DNA of 32,479 bases from an uncultured Eubacteriales bacterium (GCA_905198865.1 CAJKEB010000017.1:1-32479), one strand, 5' to 3'; shown: positions 1 through 8,893, counted from the first letter of the stretch. Numbers and translations are program-made. The notes: generated from the letters alone by a model not told the origin.

Positions 1-92
1 CAAGCGATTTTTCCGTAACAAGTAAAGTCAATAATACACCTAAGTTGTGCTGAATGACCGCAGGCGAACTCCTCGTTAAACTATAATTTGTA
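1..92 (+). repeat. Partial 88-bp repeat unit plus a shared 30-bp element
   Basis: Positions 1-49 match the second half of the 88-bp intergenic repeat. They are nearly the same as 21599-21647 and include the AAAGTCAATAA core. A new unit start (AATGACCG) follows at about 53. Instead of a hairpin it runs into GGCGAACTCCTCGTTAAAC and TATAATTT (63-89), which closely matches the reverse strand of 21361-21390. No gene is visible in this stretch. Confidence 0.75.
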
Positions 93-117
93 TCTGTCAT
101 GTACTGACGGATAATTC

Positions 118-154
118 AAAAAAAGGATGTATCTCAGTTGATACATCCTTTTTT
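118..154 (-). terminator. Intrinsic terminator ending the leuS-deacetylase operon
   Basis: GGATGTATC (125-133) pairs perfectly with GATACATCC (140-148) around a 6-nt loop. An A-run precedes it and a T-run follows, so it can work on both strands. It sits two bases past the deacetylase stop codon and is the obvious end of the minus-strand operon. Confidence 0.9.
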
Positions 155-155
155 A

Positions 156-962
156 TTAACCAAAATATTTATGTTTTAGTTTTAAAAGCTCACGGTAGAA
201 ACGGCTTTGTGAATATGTCTTGAGCGCCATTGAAAACGATTCGAGCGTTGTGTTTCTGAAAACGCCGCCGCGTGAAATCTCGTAATGATTGCTCTTGCTG
301 TATTCGTTTGTATCAATGGCATAGCAGTATGTAAAGTATCTCTCTGCCTCTTGAATTACCTCTTTGTCAAAATATCCGCCCGGATATGAAAGGGTTGTCA
401 CGTTCTTGCCCGTGATTTTGGCAAGAGTTGCACATGATTCACGAAACTCACGGTTTATTGTCTCTGTGTCAACGCTTGACAAGTCGATATGGTTCTGAGT
501 ATGGCTCTGGATACTTACCAGACCGCTTCTGACCATTTCCTTAATCTGATCCTCTTTGAGATAATCTTCTCTGCCAACATATGCCGCAACAATAAATATT
601 GTCGCCTTCATATTATACTTCTTAAGCAGAGGAAACAGCTCAAGATAGTTATCCTCATAGCCGTCGTCAAATGTCAGAATAACAGCCTTATGCGTACTGT
701 ACGCCTTCTCATACTCGTCGGAAAATAGCGTAGTGTAGCCGTTATCCGATAAATACTTCAGCTCCTCTTCAAGCTGTGCCGGACGCACATACAGGTTTTC
801 ATCACCGTCCCGAGGCTCTTCGGAAACACAGTGATACATAAACACCGGAATCCCCGGTTCGGTCAGGTACGGAACCACAACCGCAGTTAAGACAGCTATC
901 AGCAATAATAATGCGAATATCTGTTTTCGCCTTCTGTTTCTTCTGACTCTTGTTCTGTTCAT
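156..962 (-). CDS. Membrane-anchored polysaccharide deacetylase (NodB family, CE4)
   Basis: Predicted metal-dependent deacetylase acting on cell-wall or other N-acetylated polysaccharide outside the membrane. A basic N-terminus is followed by one hydrophobic segment (about residues 15-33) that acts as an uncleaved anchor or signal peptide. The NodB motifs are visible: TFDDGYEDNY with Asp99/Asp100, the metal-ligand motif SHTQNH with His154 and His158, and SYPGGYFD in place of the usual RxPYG motif. The length of 268 residues is normal for single-domain members. It is the last gene of the operon, 37 bp after leuS, and is followed directly by a strong terminator. AAGGGG lies upstream of the ATG with rather long spacing. 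The family assignment is firm; whether the substrate is peptidoglycan GlcNAc or another polymer cannot be told. Confidence 0.88.
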   Translation of the reverse strand: MNRTRVRRNRRRKQIFALLLLIAVLTAVVVPYLTEPGIPVFMYHCVSEEPRDGDENLYVRPAQLEEELKYLSDNGYTTLFSDEYEKAYSTHKAVILTFDDGYEDNYLELFPLLKKYNMKATIFIVAAYVGREDYLKEDQIKEMVRSGLVSIQSHTQNHIDLSSVDTETINREFRESCATLAKITGKNVTTLSYPGGYFDKEVIQEAERYFTYCYAIDTNEYSKSNHYEISRGGVFRNTTLESFSMALKTYSQSRFYRELLKLKHKYFG

Positions 963-999
963 ATAAAACTAAATTCCCCTTATGAAATTTGCAGCGCTA

Positions 1000-3471
1000 T
1001 TACTTCACCACAATATTTATCAGCTTTTTAGGCACTGCAATACACTTAACGATTGTCTTGCCCTCGGTAAGTTCTTTAATCCTGTCGCTTGACATAGCCA
1101 GCTCCTTCATCTGGTCAGGAGTGAGGCTCGGGTCAATCTTTATCTTGTCTCTTATCTTGCCGTTTATCTGAAGAACAATTTCGATCTCGCTGACAACAAG
1201 AGCTGACTCGTCATACTCCGGCCACTTTTCAACTGAAAGGTTAGAGGTCTTTCCAATCATCTCCCAAAGCTCAGAGGTGATATGCGGAACAAACGGACTG
1301 AGCAGAACAATAAGCGCCTCAACAGCCTCGGTGATAAGAGCCTTATTGTAATTCTCCTTCTCGGTCTTTTCCTTGTAAACGTACAAAGCGTTAACCATTT
1401 CCATAATAGAGCTTATCGCTGTGTTGAAGTTAAATCTGTCGCAGTCATAGGTCACCTTTTTGATAGTTGAGTGAACCGCAAGGCGCAGCTTCTTCTCATC
1501 TTCATTCAGGCTTGACTGATTTGGCTTTTCGTCTGACAGATAGTCCTTCAAATCCTCAACGGCACGCCATACTCTGTTCAAAAATCTGTATGCGCCCTCA
1601 ACAGCGGTGTCGTTCCAGTCCAAATCACGTTCCGGCGGCGCAGCGAACATAATAAACAGTCTTGCCGTGTCGGCGCCGTACTTCCCGATTATTTCCTCAG
1701 GGCTGACAACATTGCCGAGAGACTTTGACATCTTTGTGCCTTCCTTGAGAACCATACCCTGTGTGAGCAGGTTCTTAAACGGCTCGTCACATTCAACATA
1801 ACCGAAGTCATGCAGTGCCTTTGTGAAGAAACGTGCATAGAGCAGATGCAGAATTGCATGTTCAACACCGCCGATGTACTGGTCTACATTCATCCAGTAA
1901 TCCGCCTTGTCCTTGTCAAACGGCAGCTTGTCGTTATGCGGGTCGCAATAGCGCAGGAAGTACCATGACGAGCAGACAAACGTGTCCATTGTGTCGGTCT
2001 CGCGCTTTGCCGGAGCGCCGCACTTGGGGCAAGTGGTGTTTACGAACTCCTCGCACTCGCTCAGCGGCGACTGACCCTGTCCGGTGAACTTAACGTTCTG
2101 CGGGAGGAGAACGGGAAGCTGTTCTTCAGGCACTAAAACCTCGCCGCAGTGCGGACAGTAAACCACAGGAATGGGCGCGCCCCAATATCTCTGTCTTGAA
2201 ATCAGCCAGTCCCTGAGTCTGAAATTGACCTTTCTCTCTCCTATTCCGTTTTCCTCTAAGTATTCAATAATCGCCTTTAAGGCGTCCTTGTTATTCATTC
2301 CGTCAAACTGACCTGAATTTTCCATTATGCCCTCTGCGGCAAACGCCTCGGTCATATCCTCGGACTTCATGTTCTGACCCTCGGGCTGGATTACTATCTT
2401 AATCGGCAGATTATACTTCTTCGCAAAGTCAAAATCACGCTGGTCATGAGCGGCAACGCCCATAACTATACCTGTGCCGTAGTCTAAGAACACATAGTTC
2501 GCAAGGTAGAGCGGAATCTTATCGCCTGTGAACGGGTGGATAAGATATGTTCCCGTGAACACGCCCTCCTTTTCAGTATCTGTCGCCGAACGAACAATCT
2601 CGCTCTGTGACTGCACCTTTTTAATAAACTCACGGCATTCCGCCTCAGTCTCACTGCCCTTGATGAGCTCATCGACAATCGGGTGTTCGGGAGCGATAAC
2701 CATATAGCTGACACCGAAAATCGTATCAGGTCTTGTCGTGTATACGGTCAGATAATCGTCTCTGCCGTCAATCTTGAACTTAACCTCTGCGCCCTCGCTT
2801 CTGCCGATCCAGTTGGTCTGCATTGACTTAACCTTATCCGGCCAGCCGTCCAGCTTATCTATATCGTCAAGAAGTCTCTGGGCATAATCCGTAATCTTAA
2901 AGAACCACTGCTCCAGATCCTTTTTGCCGACCTCGCTCTTGCAGCGCTCGCACTTGCCGTTGACAACCTGCTCATTGGCAAGAACCGTCTTGCAGGAGGG
3001 ACACCAGTTGACATATGATTTCTTCTTATACGCAAGACCATGCTTGTAAAGCTGCTCAAACATCCACTGTGTGAACTTGTAATACTCAGGCTTTGCCGTG
3101 GCAACTTCTCTGTCCCAGTCGTAGCTGAAGCCCAGTCTCTGAAGCTGACCGCGCATATTGTCAACATTTGACCACGTCCAGTCAGCCGGGTCAAGTCCGT
3201 GCTTGATTGCAGCATTCTCAGCCGGAAGTCCGAACGAATCCCAACCCATAGGGTGAAGCACATTAAAGCCCTGCATCTTCTTGTATCTCGCAACCACATC
3301 ACCGATTGAGTAGTTACGAACATGACCCATATGCAGATTTCCCGATGGATACGGGAACATCTCCAAGGCGTAATACTTTGGCTTGTCAGACTTCTCGGTA
3401 ATCTTAAACTCACCGCTGTCCGCCCACTTCTTCTGCCACTTTTCTTCTATACTCTTGAAATCATATTTCAA
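1000..3471 (-). CDS. leuS: Leucyl-tRNA synthetase
   Basis: Class I synthetase that charges tRNA-Leu in the cytoplasm. The HIGH signature reads HMGH (residues 47-50) within PYPSGNLHMGHVRNYSIGD, and KMSKS lies near residue 582 (GTKMSKSLGN). Between them are the CPSC...CERC zinc-type cysteines and an editing (CP1) domain containing TTRPDTIFGVSYMV. The length of 823 residues is typical of bacterial LeuRS. The start is TTG: it follows GGAAGGA at good spacing, and the nearby ATG is out of frame. There is no room for a T-box leader, as rsfS ends only 80 bp upstream, so expression probably follows the operon. A hairpin at 3515-3534 lies in that gap. Confidence 0.98.
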   Translation of the reverse strand: MKYDFKSIEEKWQKKWADSGEFKITEKSDKPKYYALEMFPYPSGNLHMGHVRNYSIGDVVARYKKMQGFNVLHPMGWDSFGLPAENAAIKHGLDPADWTWSNVDNMRGQLQRLGFSYDWDREVATAKPEYYKFTQWMFEQLYKHGLAYKKKSYVNWCPSCKTVLANEQVVNGKCERCKSEVGKKDLEQWFFKITDYAQRLLDDIDKLDGWPDKVKSMQTNWIGRSEGAEVKFKIDGRDDYLTVYTTRPDTIFGVSYMVIAPEHPIVDELIKGSETEAECREFIKKVQSQSEIVRSATDTEKEGVFTGTYLIHPFTGDKIPLYLANYVFLDYGTGIVMGVAAHDQRDFDFAKKYNLPIKIVIQPEGQNMKSEDMTEAFAAEGIMENSGQFDGMNNKDALKAIIEYLEENGIGERKVNFRLRDWLISRQRYWGAPIPVVYCPHCGEVLVPEEQLPVLLPQNVKFTGQGQSPLSECEEFVNTTCPKCGAPAKRETDTMDTFVCSSWYFLRYCDPHNDKLPFDKDKADYWMNVDQYIGGVEHAILHLLYARFFTKALHDFGYVECDEPFKNLLTQGMVLKEGTKMSKSLGNVVSPEEIIGKYGADTARLFIMFAAPPERDLDWNDTAVEGAYRFLNRVWRAVEDLKDYLSDEKPNQSSLNEDEKKLRLAVHSTIKKVTYDCDRFNFNTAISSIMEMVNALYVYKEKTEKENYNKALITEAVEALIVLLSPFVPHITSELWEMIGKTSNLSVEKWPEYDESALVVSEIEIVLQINGKIRDKIKIDPSLTPDQMKELAMSSDRIKELTEGKTIVKCIAVPKKLINIVVK

Positions 3472-3514
3472 CCTATATCAGTCCTTCCCAATTAATTTAC
3501 ATAATTATCAATAA

Positions 3515-3534
3515 TCATGCGGAAAACCGCATGA
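3515..3534. other. Intercistronic hairpin between rsfS and leuS
   Basis: An 8-bp perfect stem (TCATGCGG with CCGCATGA) encloses an AAAA/TTTT loop in the 80-bp gap before leuS. No T-run follows on the minus strand, so it is more likely an mRNA processing or stability structure than a terminator. Confidence 0.5.
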
Positions 3535-3551
3535 ATTTGTCAAGCTCTATT

Positions 3552-3908
3552 TTACGACAATATATCGCTTATGTCAACAGTTATTCCGTCATGCCAGACA
3601 TGCTCAAGGTCATAAAACTCACGCGTATCGCCGAGGAATATATGCACCACAACATCGTCATAACCGAGAAGCACCCATTGAGCGGTTCTGTAGCCCTCTT
3701 TATTTGTGGGCGTTATGCCGTCCTTTTCGAGTTCTTCTTCGACGTTATCGCATAATGCCTTTACCTGAGTGTCGGAGCCGCCGGTTACGATAACAAAATA
3801 CTCCGTCATAGTAGTCAGAGCGGATATATCGATAACCGTGATATCCTTACCCTTTTTGCCGTCAAGAATTTTGACAATTTTGTTTACCAAATCATTTTTA
3901 CAAGCCAT
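3552..3908 (-). CDS. rsfS: Ribosome silencing factor RsfS (Iojap/YbeB family)
   Basis: Small cytoplasmic protein that binds ribosomal protein L14 and blocks subunit joining when nutrients are scarce (known for the family). Visible hallmarks are KGKDITVIDIS, TTMTEYFVIVTG, NVEEEL, and the C-terminal WVLLGYDDVVVHIF and FYDLEHVW. I place the start at the ATG at 3908 (MACKNDLVN, 118 residues), because AAAGGA stands about 9 nt upstream. A longer reading frame begins inside the neighbouring 88-bp repeat and is unlikely to be translated. The gene lies between the LCP protein and leuS, as in many Firmicutes, but a repeat has been inserted directly upstream. Confidence 0.95.
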   Translation of the reverse strand: MACKNDLVNKIVKILDGKKGKDITVIDISALTTMTEYFVIVTGGSDTQVKALCDNVEEELEKDGITPTNKEGYRTAQWVLLGYDDVVVHIFLGDTREFYDLEHVWHDGITVDISDILS

Positions 3909-3927
3909 AATTTTTTTCCTTTCTATG

Positions 3928-4070
3928 TGTGACCGCAATCTCTGATTGCGTATGCGCCAAACTAAGCGTTTCTGCCATAATATCTAAAGTCAATAATCAG
4001 CCTAAATTGTGCAGTTGTGACCGAACCCGAAGGGTTCGTATGCACCGAACTAAGCGTTTGCGTTATAACC
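3928..4070 (+). repeat. 88-bp repeat, one full and one partial unit in tandem
   Basis: Units begin with TGTGACCG at 3928 and 4016, exactly 88 bp apart. Hairpin one is CAATC-TCT-GATTG; hairpin two is AACCC-GAA-GGGTT, with different stems but the same geometry. The first unit has the TCTAAAGTCAATAATC core. The second breaks off at about 4070, where the GTAGGGGCGG element starts. Confidence 0.85.
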
Positions 4071-4118
4071 GTAGGGGCGGCAATCTGCCGCCCGCGGGCG
4101 GATTATATCCGCACCTAC
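4071..4118 (+). repeat. GTAGGGGCGG-type double-hairpin repeat
   Basis: Two adjacent palindromes: GGGCGGC (4075-4081) with GCCGCCC (4087-4093), and GCGGAT (4098-4103) with ATCCGC (4107-4112). A CCTAC end mirrors the starting GTAGG. The same plan recurs at 11478-11521 and 21848-21874. It ends one base before the LCP stop codon. Confidence 0.8.
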
Positions 4119-4119
4119 T

Positions 4120-4974
4120 TTATCTGAAGTTTTCATCCATCAGCTTCTTTGTCTCTTTCTTATCATGTACAAAATATGAAATGTTATTTATGTACTTTGA
4201 CTCACCCGGCAGCTGATAGATACCTATATTATCCTTTCCGATTGAGAACACTTCAAACATGAGCTTTCTGACCTCGGCATTGTTAAGGTCGGTTGTTGTG
4301 TTCTCCATAATGGTACTGTAGAGCCACGGGGCTTTAATAATCCCCACAGGGCTGAGCGCCTTTTTCATAACTGCCGAATAAAACTGCTTCTGTGCCGCAT
4401 TTCTGTCAATGTCGCCCATAGCATAGCCCGTACCGTCATCGTTCTTTCTGAAACGCATAAACATCATTGCATGTTCGCCGTCGAGCTTTTGTCTGCCGGC
4501 TTCAAGCTCAATCGTAAGTCCTTGAATCGGGTCATGATAGTTCATATCAATCGGAACGTCAATCGTCACACCGCCCAGTGTATCGACAATTTCCTTAAAG
4601 GCATCAAACGTAATTGTGGCAAAGAAGTCAGCTCTCATTCCGATTACGCTCTCAACTTCGTTGTTCAGCGTATCAATGCCGCTGAAATAGGCTGAATTAA
4701 TCTTCTTGTCCCTTCGCTTGTTGTCCACCTTGGTATCACGCGGAATCTGAAGCACGCTGACCTTCTTGTCTATGTTATTCACCTGGACAAACAGTATCAG
4801 GTCAGTTCTGTAACCGTCAATATCCACTCCGGCAACAAGTATGTTTGTCACATCGGTAAGCCGTGACTTTGCGTTGTCGCCGAATATTGATTTTCCTATA
4901 TTAAAACCAACAACCACAAACACAATAAGTAAAACTATTGATATTATGCGGTTTAGCGGTGATTTTCTTTTCAT
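4120..4974 (-). CDS. LytR-CpsA-Psr (LCP) family cell-wall glycopolymer ligase
   Basis: Predicted extracytoplasmic phosphotransferase that moves undecaprenyl-linked glycopolymers (teichoic acid, capsule or similar) onto peptidoglycan. A basic start is followed by one membrane helix (about residues 9-27) and the LCP domain from about residue 42: NILVAGVD, the arginine-rich signature QIPRDTKVDNK, KINSAYFSG, FDAFKEIVDTLGGVTIDVP and MFMRFRKNDDGTGYAMGDIDR. AAGGAG lies 9 nt before the ATG. At 284 residues it is on the short side, as it lacks any extra C-terminal domain. It sits between yqeK and rsfS, a frequent Firmicutes arrangement. The exact polymer is unknown. Confidence 0.93.
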   Translation of the reverse strand: MKRKSPLNRIISIVLLIVFVVVGFNIGKSIFGDNAKSRLTDVTNILVAGVDIDGYRTDLILFVQVNNIDKKVSVLQIPRDTKVDNKRRDKKINSAYFSGIDTLNNEVESVIGMRADFFATITFDAFKEIVDTLGGVTIDVPIDMNYHDPIQGLTIELEAGRQKLDGEHAMMFMRFRKNDDGTGYAMGDIDRNAAQKQFYSAVMKKALSPVGIIKAPWLYSTIMENTTTDLNNAEVRKLMFEVFSIGKDNIGIYQLPGESKYINNISYFVHDKKETKKLMDENFR

Positions 4975-5004
4975 TAAACAAATCTCCTTAAATTGATTTT
5001 GTTC

Positions 5005-5586
5005 TTACTTTTTTTGACTTCTTTTGATTATCAGGTCATTTCTGGCATGGATAGTGTCCGGATGGAGCAAAAGACCGCGCTTTATTAAATCTTTAATCGT
5101 ATCGTCAATTCCCTTGATGATGGCTTCATCAATATCCCTGTACGCCAGGCTCCGCAGCTCTCTGACCCCGTCAAAGTCACGGTTTGGCTCTATGTAATCG
5201 GCAATATAGATTATCTTTGCAAGCATACTCATATTGCCCTTGCCGGTTGTGTGGTACTTCACAGCGTCAAGTATCTCAGGGTCGTAAATTCCAAACTTGC
5301 TCTGCGCTTCGCAGGCGCCGAGAACACCGTGAAGGATTTTTGGCGTCAGCTTTGACATACTGTCAACCGAAACGCCGTACTTCCTTTTGAGAATACCCTC
5401 CATATCCTGAGGCGGCACTTCCTTTGCGCAATCGTGAACCAAGCCGGCAATATACGCCCGGTTTTCGTCAACCCCGTACTTTGCCGCAAGTTTTTTCGCC
5501 TCGTCAGCCACGCCGAGTGAATGAACATACCGCTTCTCGCTCAAGATTTTTCTGAGCTCCGCTTTGATCTCTTCTATTCCCGTCAT
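5005..5586 (-). CDS. yqeK: HD-domain hydrolase YqeK (probable symmetrical Ap4A hydrolase)
   Basis: HD-superfamily metal phosphohydrolase. YqeK relatives split diadenosine tetraphosphate into two ADP. Metal-binding residues are visible as His22 (YVHSLGVA), the LVHDCAKE pair His51/Asp52, His in KILHGVLGA, YHTTGKGNMS and YIADYIEPNRDF. I use the ATG at 5586 (193 residues), since GGAGG stands 8 nt upstream; the longer GTG start overlaps that ribosome site. It lies 35 bp after nadD, its usual partner. Confidence 0.94.
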   Translation of the reverse strand: MTGIEEIKAELRKILSEKRYVHSLGVADEAKKLAAKYGVDENRAYIAGLVHDCAKEVPPQDMEGILKRKYGVSVDSMSKLTPKILHGVLGACEAQSKFGIYDPEILDAVKYHTTGKGNMSMLAKIIYIADYIEPNRDFDGVRELRSLAYRDIDEAIIKGIDDTIKDLIKRGLLLHPDTIHARNDLIIKRSQKK

Positions 5587-5621
5587 TTTACGCACCTCCG
5601 TCTTATGTCTTATATATTAAT

Positions 5622-6263
5622 CTATTTTATATATAACTTGTTTTTTGATATATATTCAATAATCTCATCGTCACAGAGATACCTTATCGACCGTCCGCTG
5701 TGAATACGCTCCCGAAGCTCGGTCGAAGAGACATCGACATACGGCATATCAATGACCCGTATATCCGCCGAAAACCTATCCCGCAAATACTCTATCTTGC
5801 TTAAAAAGCGTTCTTCGGGTATGTCAGAGCGGTTCATAGCCGCCACGGTACAGAGCTTAAAGATAGTTTCGGGACTGTACCACTTGTCCATATAATCAAG
5901 AGAGTCCGCTCCGACAATAAAATTCAGTCTTGTATCCGGAAGCTCAGTTTTCAGGCGCTTTAAAGTATTCGCCGTATATGTGATTTCAGGGCTGGCAATT
6001 TCCATATCGGTAATGCAAAAACCGGGGTTTCTGTCAACCACGGTCTTTAACATTCTATACCTGTGAATACCGCTTGCCCGGTCATGCTCCGGCTTATAAG
6101 CAATCCTTCCGGTAGGAATAAACAGAACTTTGTCAAGGCTAAGTTCATTCATCGCACTCTCCGCCATAAGAAAATGTCCGACATGGGGCGGATTGAAGCT
6201 TCCGCCCATTATTCCCAAACGCTTAACTTTCTTTAAATCATTTAAGTCCTCTGAATACTCCAT
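5622..6263 (-). CDS. nadD: Nicotinate-nucleotide adenylyltransferase
   Basis: Makes deamido-NAD from nicotinate mononucleotide and ATP, a required step of NAD synthesis. The nucleotidyltransferase signature GGSFNPPHVGH is at residues 20-30, followed by VLFIPTGRIAYKPEHD, NFIVGADSLDYMDKWYSPE and, near the C-terminus, the ISTMRSTxLR-like SSTELRERIHSG. The length of 213 residues is normal. The start is not fully certain: the nearest GGAG lies far upstream of the ATG, and the first ~17 residues extend beyond most homologues. It lies 28 bp after the zinc-ribbon gene, so it is probably co-transcribed with it. Confidence 0.96.
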   Translation of the reverse strand: MEYSEDLNDLKKVKRLGIMGGSFNPPHVGHFLMAESAMNELSLDKVLFIPTGRIAYKPEHDRASGIHRYRMLKTVVDRNPGFCITDMEIASPEITYTANTLKRLKTELPDTRLNFIVGADSLDYMDKWYSPETIFKLCTVAAMNRSDIPEERFLSKIEYLRDRFSADIRVIDMPYVDVSSTELRERIHSGRSIRYLCDDEIIEYISKNKLYIK

Positions 6264-6291
6264 AATAATTACTCAATTTATCTCCGGCATA

Positions 6292-8712
6292 CTAATATGA
6301 AACAACTCCGGAGATGCCCTTGTCGATATTCTTTGTCTTTTTGCCGTTAGGCTCGGTGAAGTAGAGGTCAACTTCGGCATCACTGACCTTTTCGCTGTAC
6401 ACAATATTGCCGTTGCCCTTAAGGCCATATGTGCTTACGCCGGTTACTACCTCTCTGGTCTTTGCCTTGTTGTCAACGCAGTATACGTCGCCGGTTCTGT
6501 TTTCCAGGCTGTAGTTCTTCGCATAAACGATATACTCTCCCGCCTTGTCAAACGTGAATGCGCCTGCGCCGACCTCCTCGGCAAGCACTGTGCTCTTTTC
6601 ACCGTTGTACGCGTTAAGCGTAACCAAATTCCAGGTTATGTCATAATTATCCGCGTATCTGATGGTGTTTCCGTCAGGAGTGAGGTTGCACGAATATGCA
6701 GTATCACTGATTTTCTTATCGGACGAAACGCTGCCGTTATTAATAGAAACAGTGTACAGACCGCCGCTCTCGCTTGCCAGGTCATAACCCTGTATATAAA
6801 CAGCCTTTGTGAAATCGTCGTTTATATCAAACTGGCAAACTCTCTTGTGATCCTCGTCGTCAAGAACTGTTACGTTCACGGCAAGCTCCTGCTCGTCTGT
6901 GCCGCTCTGGTTTGCATAGAAATAATCAAACGCCGTACCCTCGGCATTGGCTTTTCTGAACACAACCGCCTGCTCGTCCTTGCTCATTTCGATAAGCTCT
7001 GTCAGACCCATACCAATCTTTTCTTTCTGTCCGCTTTCAAGACTTGCATAGTACAAAGTCTGATAATAATCCGCATAGCTTCCGCCGACAAACATGTTAT
7101 CCGAAGTCTTGGCAAGGATAGGCTCACATCTTGAACCATCGGTTATAAGCACCGCCTCGTTTGAATTCTGCTTCATCATATAGACTTCAAAACAGTTGTC
7201 CTCATCGCTGAAGTTCTTTGCATAGACAACAGTTGTTCCTGCCGGATTGGTGCCGAACACCTTGTATACGTCTGACTCAATCTTTCCCGGCTCGGAAACC
7301 ACGCCCTTGGCTATTGACGCCAAATACAAATCGCCGACATAATATTCCTGATTATACTCGCTGATATATGCAACGCTGTTACCGCCGCCGGCAAACATGA
7401 AGTTATCAACATTTACATTGTCGCTGAGCTTAACAGACTTTTTGGTAAGCGATGACCAATAGTTCAATGTGCCGCCCATACCGAAGCTGTCGGCGCCTGT
7501 GAGATACAGAACGCCCGTTCCGTCGTCTGATACGGCTACATTATAATAAACATTGTCCGCAATGCTTGCAAGCGACTTTTTATTGCCGTTTTGAACGAAC
7601 TTGAGCGAACCGCTCTTTTCGTTCATGTCAGCGCTGTCAATAAAGTATGTGAATTCACCGCCCGATGAGCTGTGAACCAAATCCTTTTCCTTTATCGGGT
7701 CTGACACAGGCATCGGAGTCGGCTCTGCCTCATCATCGTCATCACTCGAACGCTTCGGCGAAGCAGTCGGCTCAACCTGTTCCTCATATTCTTTCGCTAT
7801 AAAGTTTTGGCTAAGTTCAATTTCTTTGCCGTCATAGTATTCACAAAGCGTATTGCCCTTGGTATAAACCGTAGGCATTTCAGGCTCTCCATAAGCAACC
7901 TTTGACGCCATGTTGACAGAAGCAATAACCACGCCGACAACCAGAACTGCAATCAAACAGCCCAGAATAATACCGAATCTCGGAGTAAGACTGAACTTTC
8001 TGCTTGGTCTGCGAGGTGAACGTGACTTTCTCTGCCTTTTCTCGGTTTTAGCAAGCTCTTTTTTAACTTCATTTGTATCAATCGACACCGTCTTTGAAAC
8101 GTCAGCCGGCTGATTATCTCCGGCTGTCTGCGGTGCAGCTTTAGGCGCTCTGCGCAAAATCGAAGCTGTGCTTCCGTTTGCCGCAGACAATTTTTCGGTA
8201 CGATTTTCCGTGTCTGCCTCCGCATTCGGCTTATCGGAATCGCGGCGCAATGAAGCTAAAAAGCCGCCGCTTTCTTTCTTGGCAAGCTTCTTTTCTCTCT
8301 TTTCCTTACGCGCAAGTCTTGCCGCCTCAAGCGCCTTTATCTTTTCATCGTTTGTCATGTTTGAAAAGCTCTCGTCATAACGCGCTTCACGCTTGCGCTT
8401 GAGTTCCTCGTCTATCTTATATTCATTATCAGTGCTTACATTTGACTTATCAAACATACTGGAATAACGCAGCTCAAAATCCGCGTCCGGCTCTTTTGCA
8501 ACGCTTTCTTCAGACTTGTCTGAATTATTTTTGCCTGTTTGTGAAGTTATTTCAGATTTTGTATTCTCCTGATTTGATTTTGCTATCTTTTCAGGCTCCG
8601 GCTGAGACTTGCTCTGTTTAACGTCAGCAGCCGCGTTATCGGATATATTACCACAGCTTGGACACTTTTCGCTGCCGGCCGGTATCTCGTTTCCGCATTT
8701 TTCGCATTTCAT
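6292..8712 (-). CDS. Zinc-ribbon, single-pass membrane protein with large extracytoplasmic propeller-like domain
   Basis: Function not recognised. The N-terminus is a zinc ribbon (MKCEKCGNEIP ... KCPSCG, two CxxC pairs within about 20 residues). It is followed by a long charged, disordered region with a Lys/Arg-rich helix (about 115-145) and a basic patch (KRQRKSRSPRRPSRK). One membrane helix (about 245-267) leads to roughly 540 residues rich in short beta repeats of the type NNGSVSSDKK and DGNTIRYADNY, which resemble TolB/WD40-like propeller blades. Topology would place the zinc ribbon in the cytoplasm and the propeller outside. I start at the ATG at 8712 (806 residues) because AAAGGTGG lies 10 nt upstream. 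It is the first gene of the operon running to 156. A sensing or scaffolding role is only a guess. Confidence 0.8.
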   Translation of the reverse strand: MKCEKCGNEIPAGSEKCPSCGNISDNAAADVKQSKSQPEPEKIAKSNQENTKSEITSQTGKNNSDKSEESVAKEPDADFELRYSSMFDKSNVSTDNEYKIDEELKRKREARYDESFSNMTNDEKIKALEAARLARKEKREKKLAKKESGGFLASLRRDSDKPNAEADTENRTEKLSAANGSTASILRRAPKAAPQTAGDNQPADVSKTVSIDTNEVKKELAKTEKRQRKSRSPRRPSRKFSLTPRFGIILGCLIAVLVVGVVIASVNMASKVAYGEPEMPTVYTKGNTLCEYYDGKEIELSQNFIAKEYEEQVEPTASPKRSSDDDDEAEPTPMPVSDPIKEKDLVHSSSGGEFTYFIDSADMNEKSGSLKFVQNGNKKSLASIADNVYYNVAVSDDGTGVLYLTGADSFGMGGTLNYWSSLTKKSVKLSDNVNVDNFMFAGGGNSVAYISEYNQEYYVGDLYLASIAKGVVSEPGKIESDVYKVFGTNPAGTTVVYAKNFSDEDNCFEVYMMKQNSNEAVLITDGSRCEPILAKTSDNMFVGGSYADYYQTLYYASLESGQKEKIGMGLTELIEMSKDEQAVVFRKANAEGTAFDYFYANQSGTDEQELAVNVTVLDDEDHKRVCQFDINDDFTKAVYIQGYDLASESGGLYTVSINNGSVSSDKKISDTAYSCNLTPDGNTIRYADNYDITWNLVTLNAYNGEKSTVLAEEVGAGAFTFDKAGEYIVYAKNYSLENRTGDVYCVDNKAKTREVVTGVSTYGLKGNGNIVYSEKVSDAEVDLYFTEPNGKKTKNIDKGISGVVSY

Positions 8713-8781
8713 TGATGCCTGACCACCTTTCTGTATCATAGATGTTGCTTACAGTATATACATTTAACTATAATTATTTTA

Positions 8782-8810
8782 ATTTTACCACAGATTGAGA
8801 CAAAAAACAA
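8782..8810 (-). promoter_or_regulatory. Predicted promoter of the zinc-ribbon - nadD - leuS operon
   Basis: On the minus strand TTGTTT (8805-8810), a 17-bp spacer and TAAAAT (8782-8787) with an extended TGG just before it. Transcription would start near 8775, about 60 nt before the start codon. Confidence 0.6.
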
Positions 8811-8837
8811 CTGTTTTATAAAATTTATGAAAATTTT

Positions 8838-8877
8838 TTAACAAAACAATACAGCCGCCCGTATTTGCAGGCGGCTG
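8838..8877 (-). terminator. Terminator of the rimM-trmD operon
   Basis: CAGCCGCC (8852-8859) pairs with GGCGGCTG (8870-8877). Read on the minus strand, it is followed by a U-rich tract (TATTGTTTTGTT). It lies 16 bp past the trmD stop. Confidence 0.8.
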
Positions 8878-8893
8878 CTTATAAGTATTTATT

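Noticed and set aside
3472..3551. Possible T-box leader before leuS
   Set aside because: The gap is only 80 bp, contains one simple hairpin and no terminator/antiterminator or T-box sequence.
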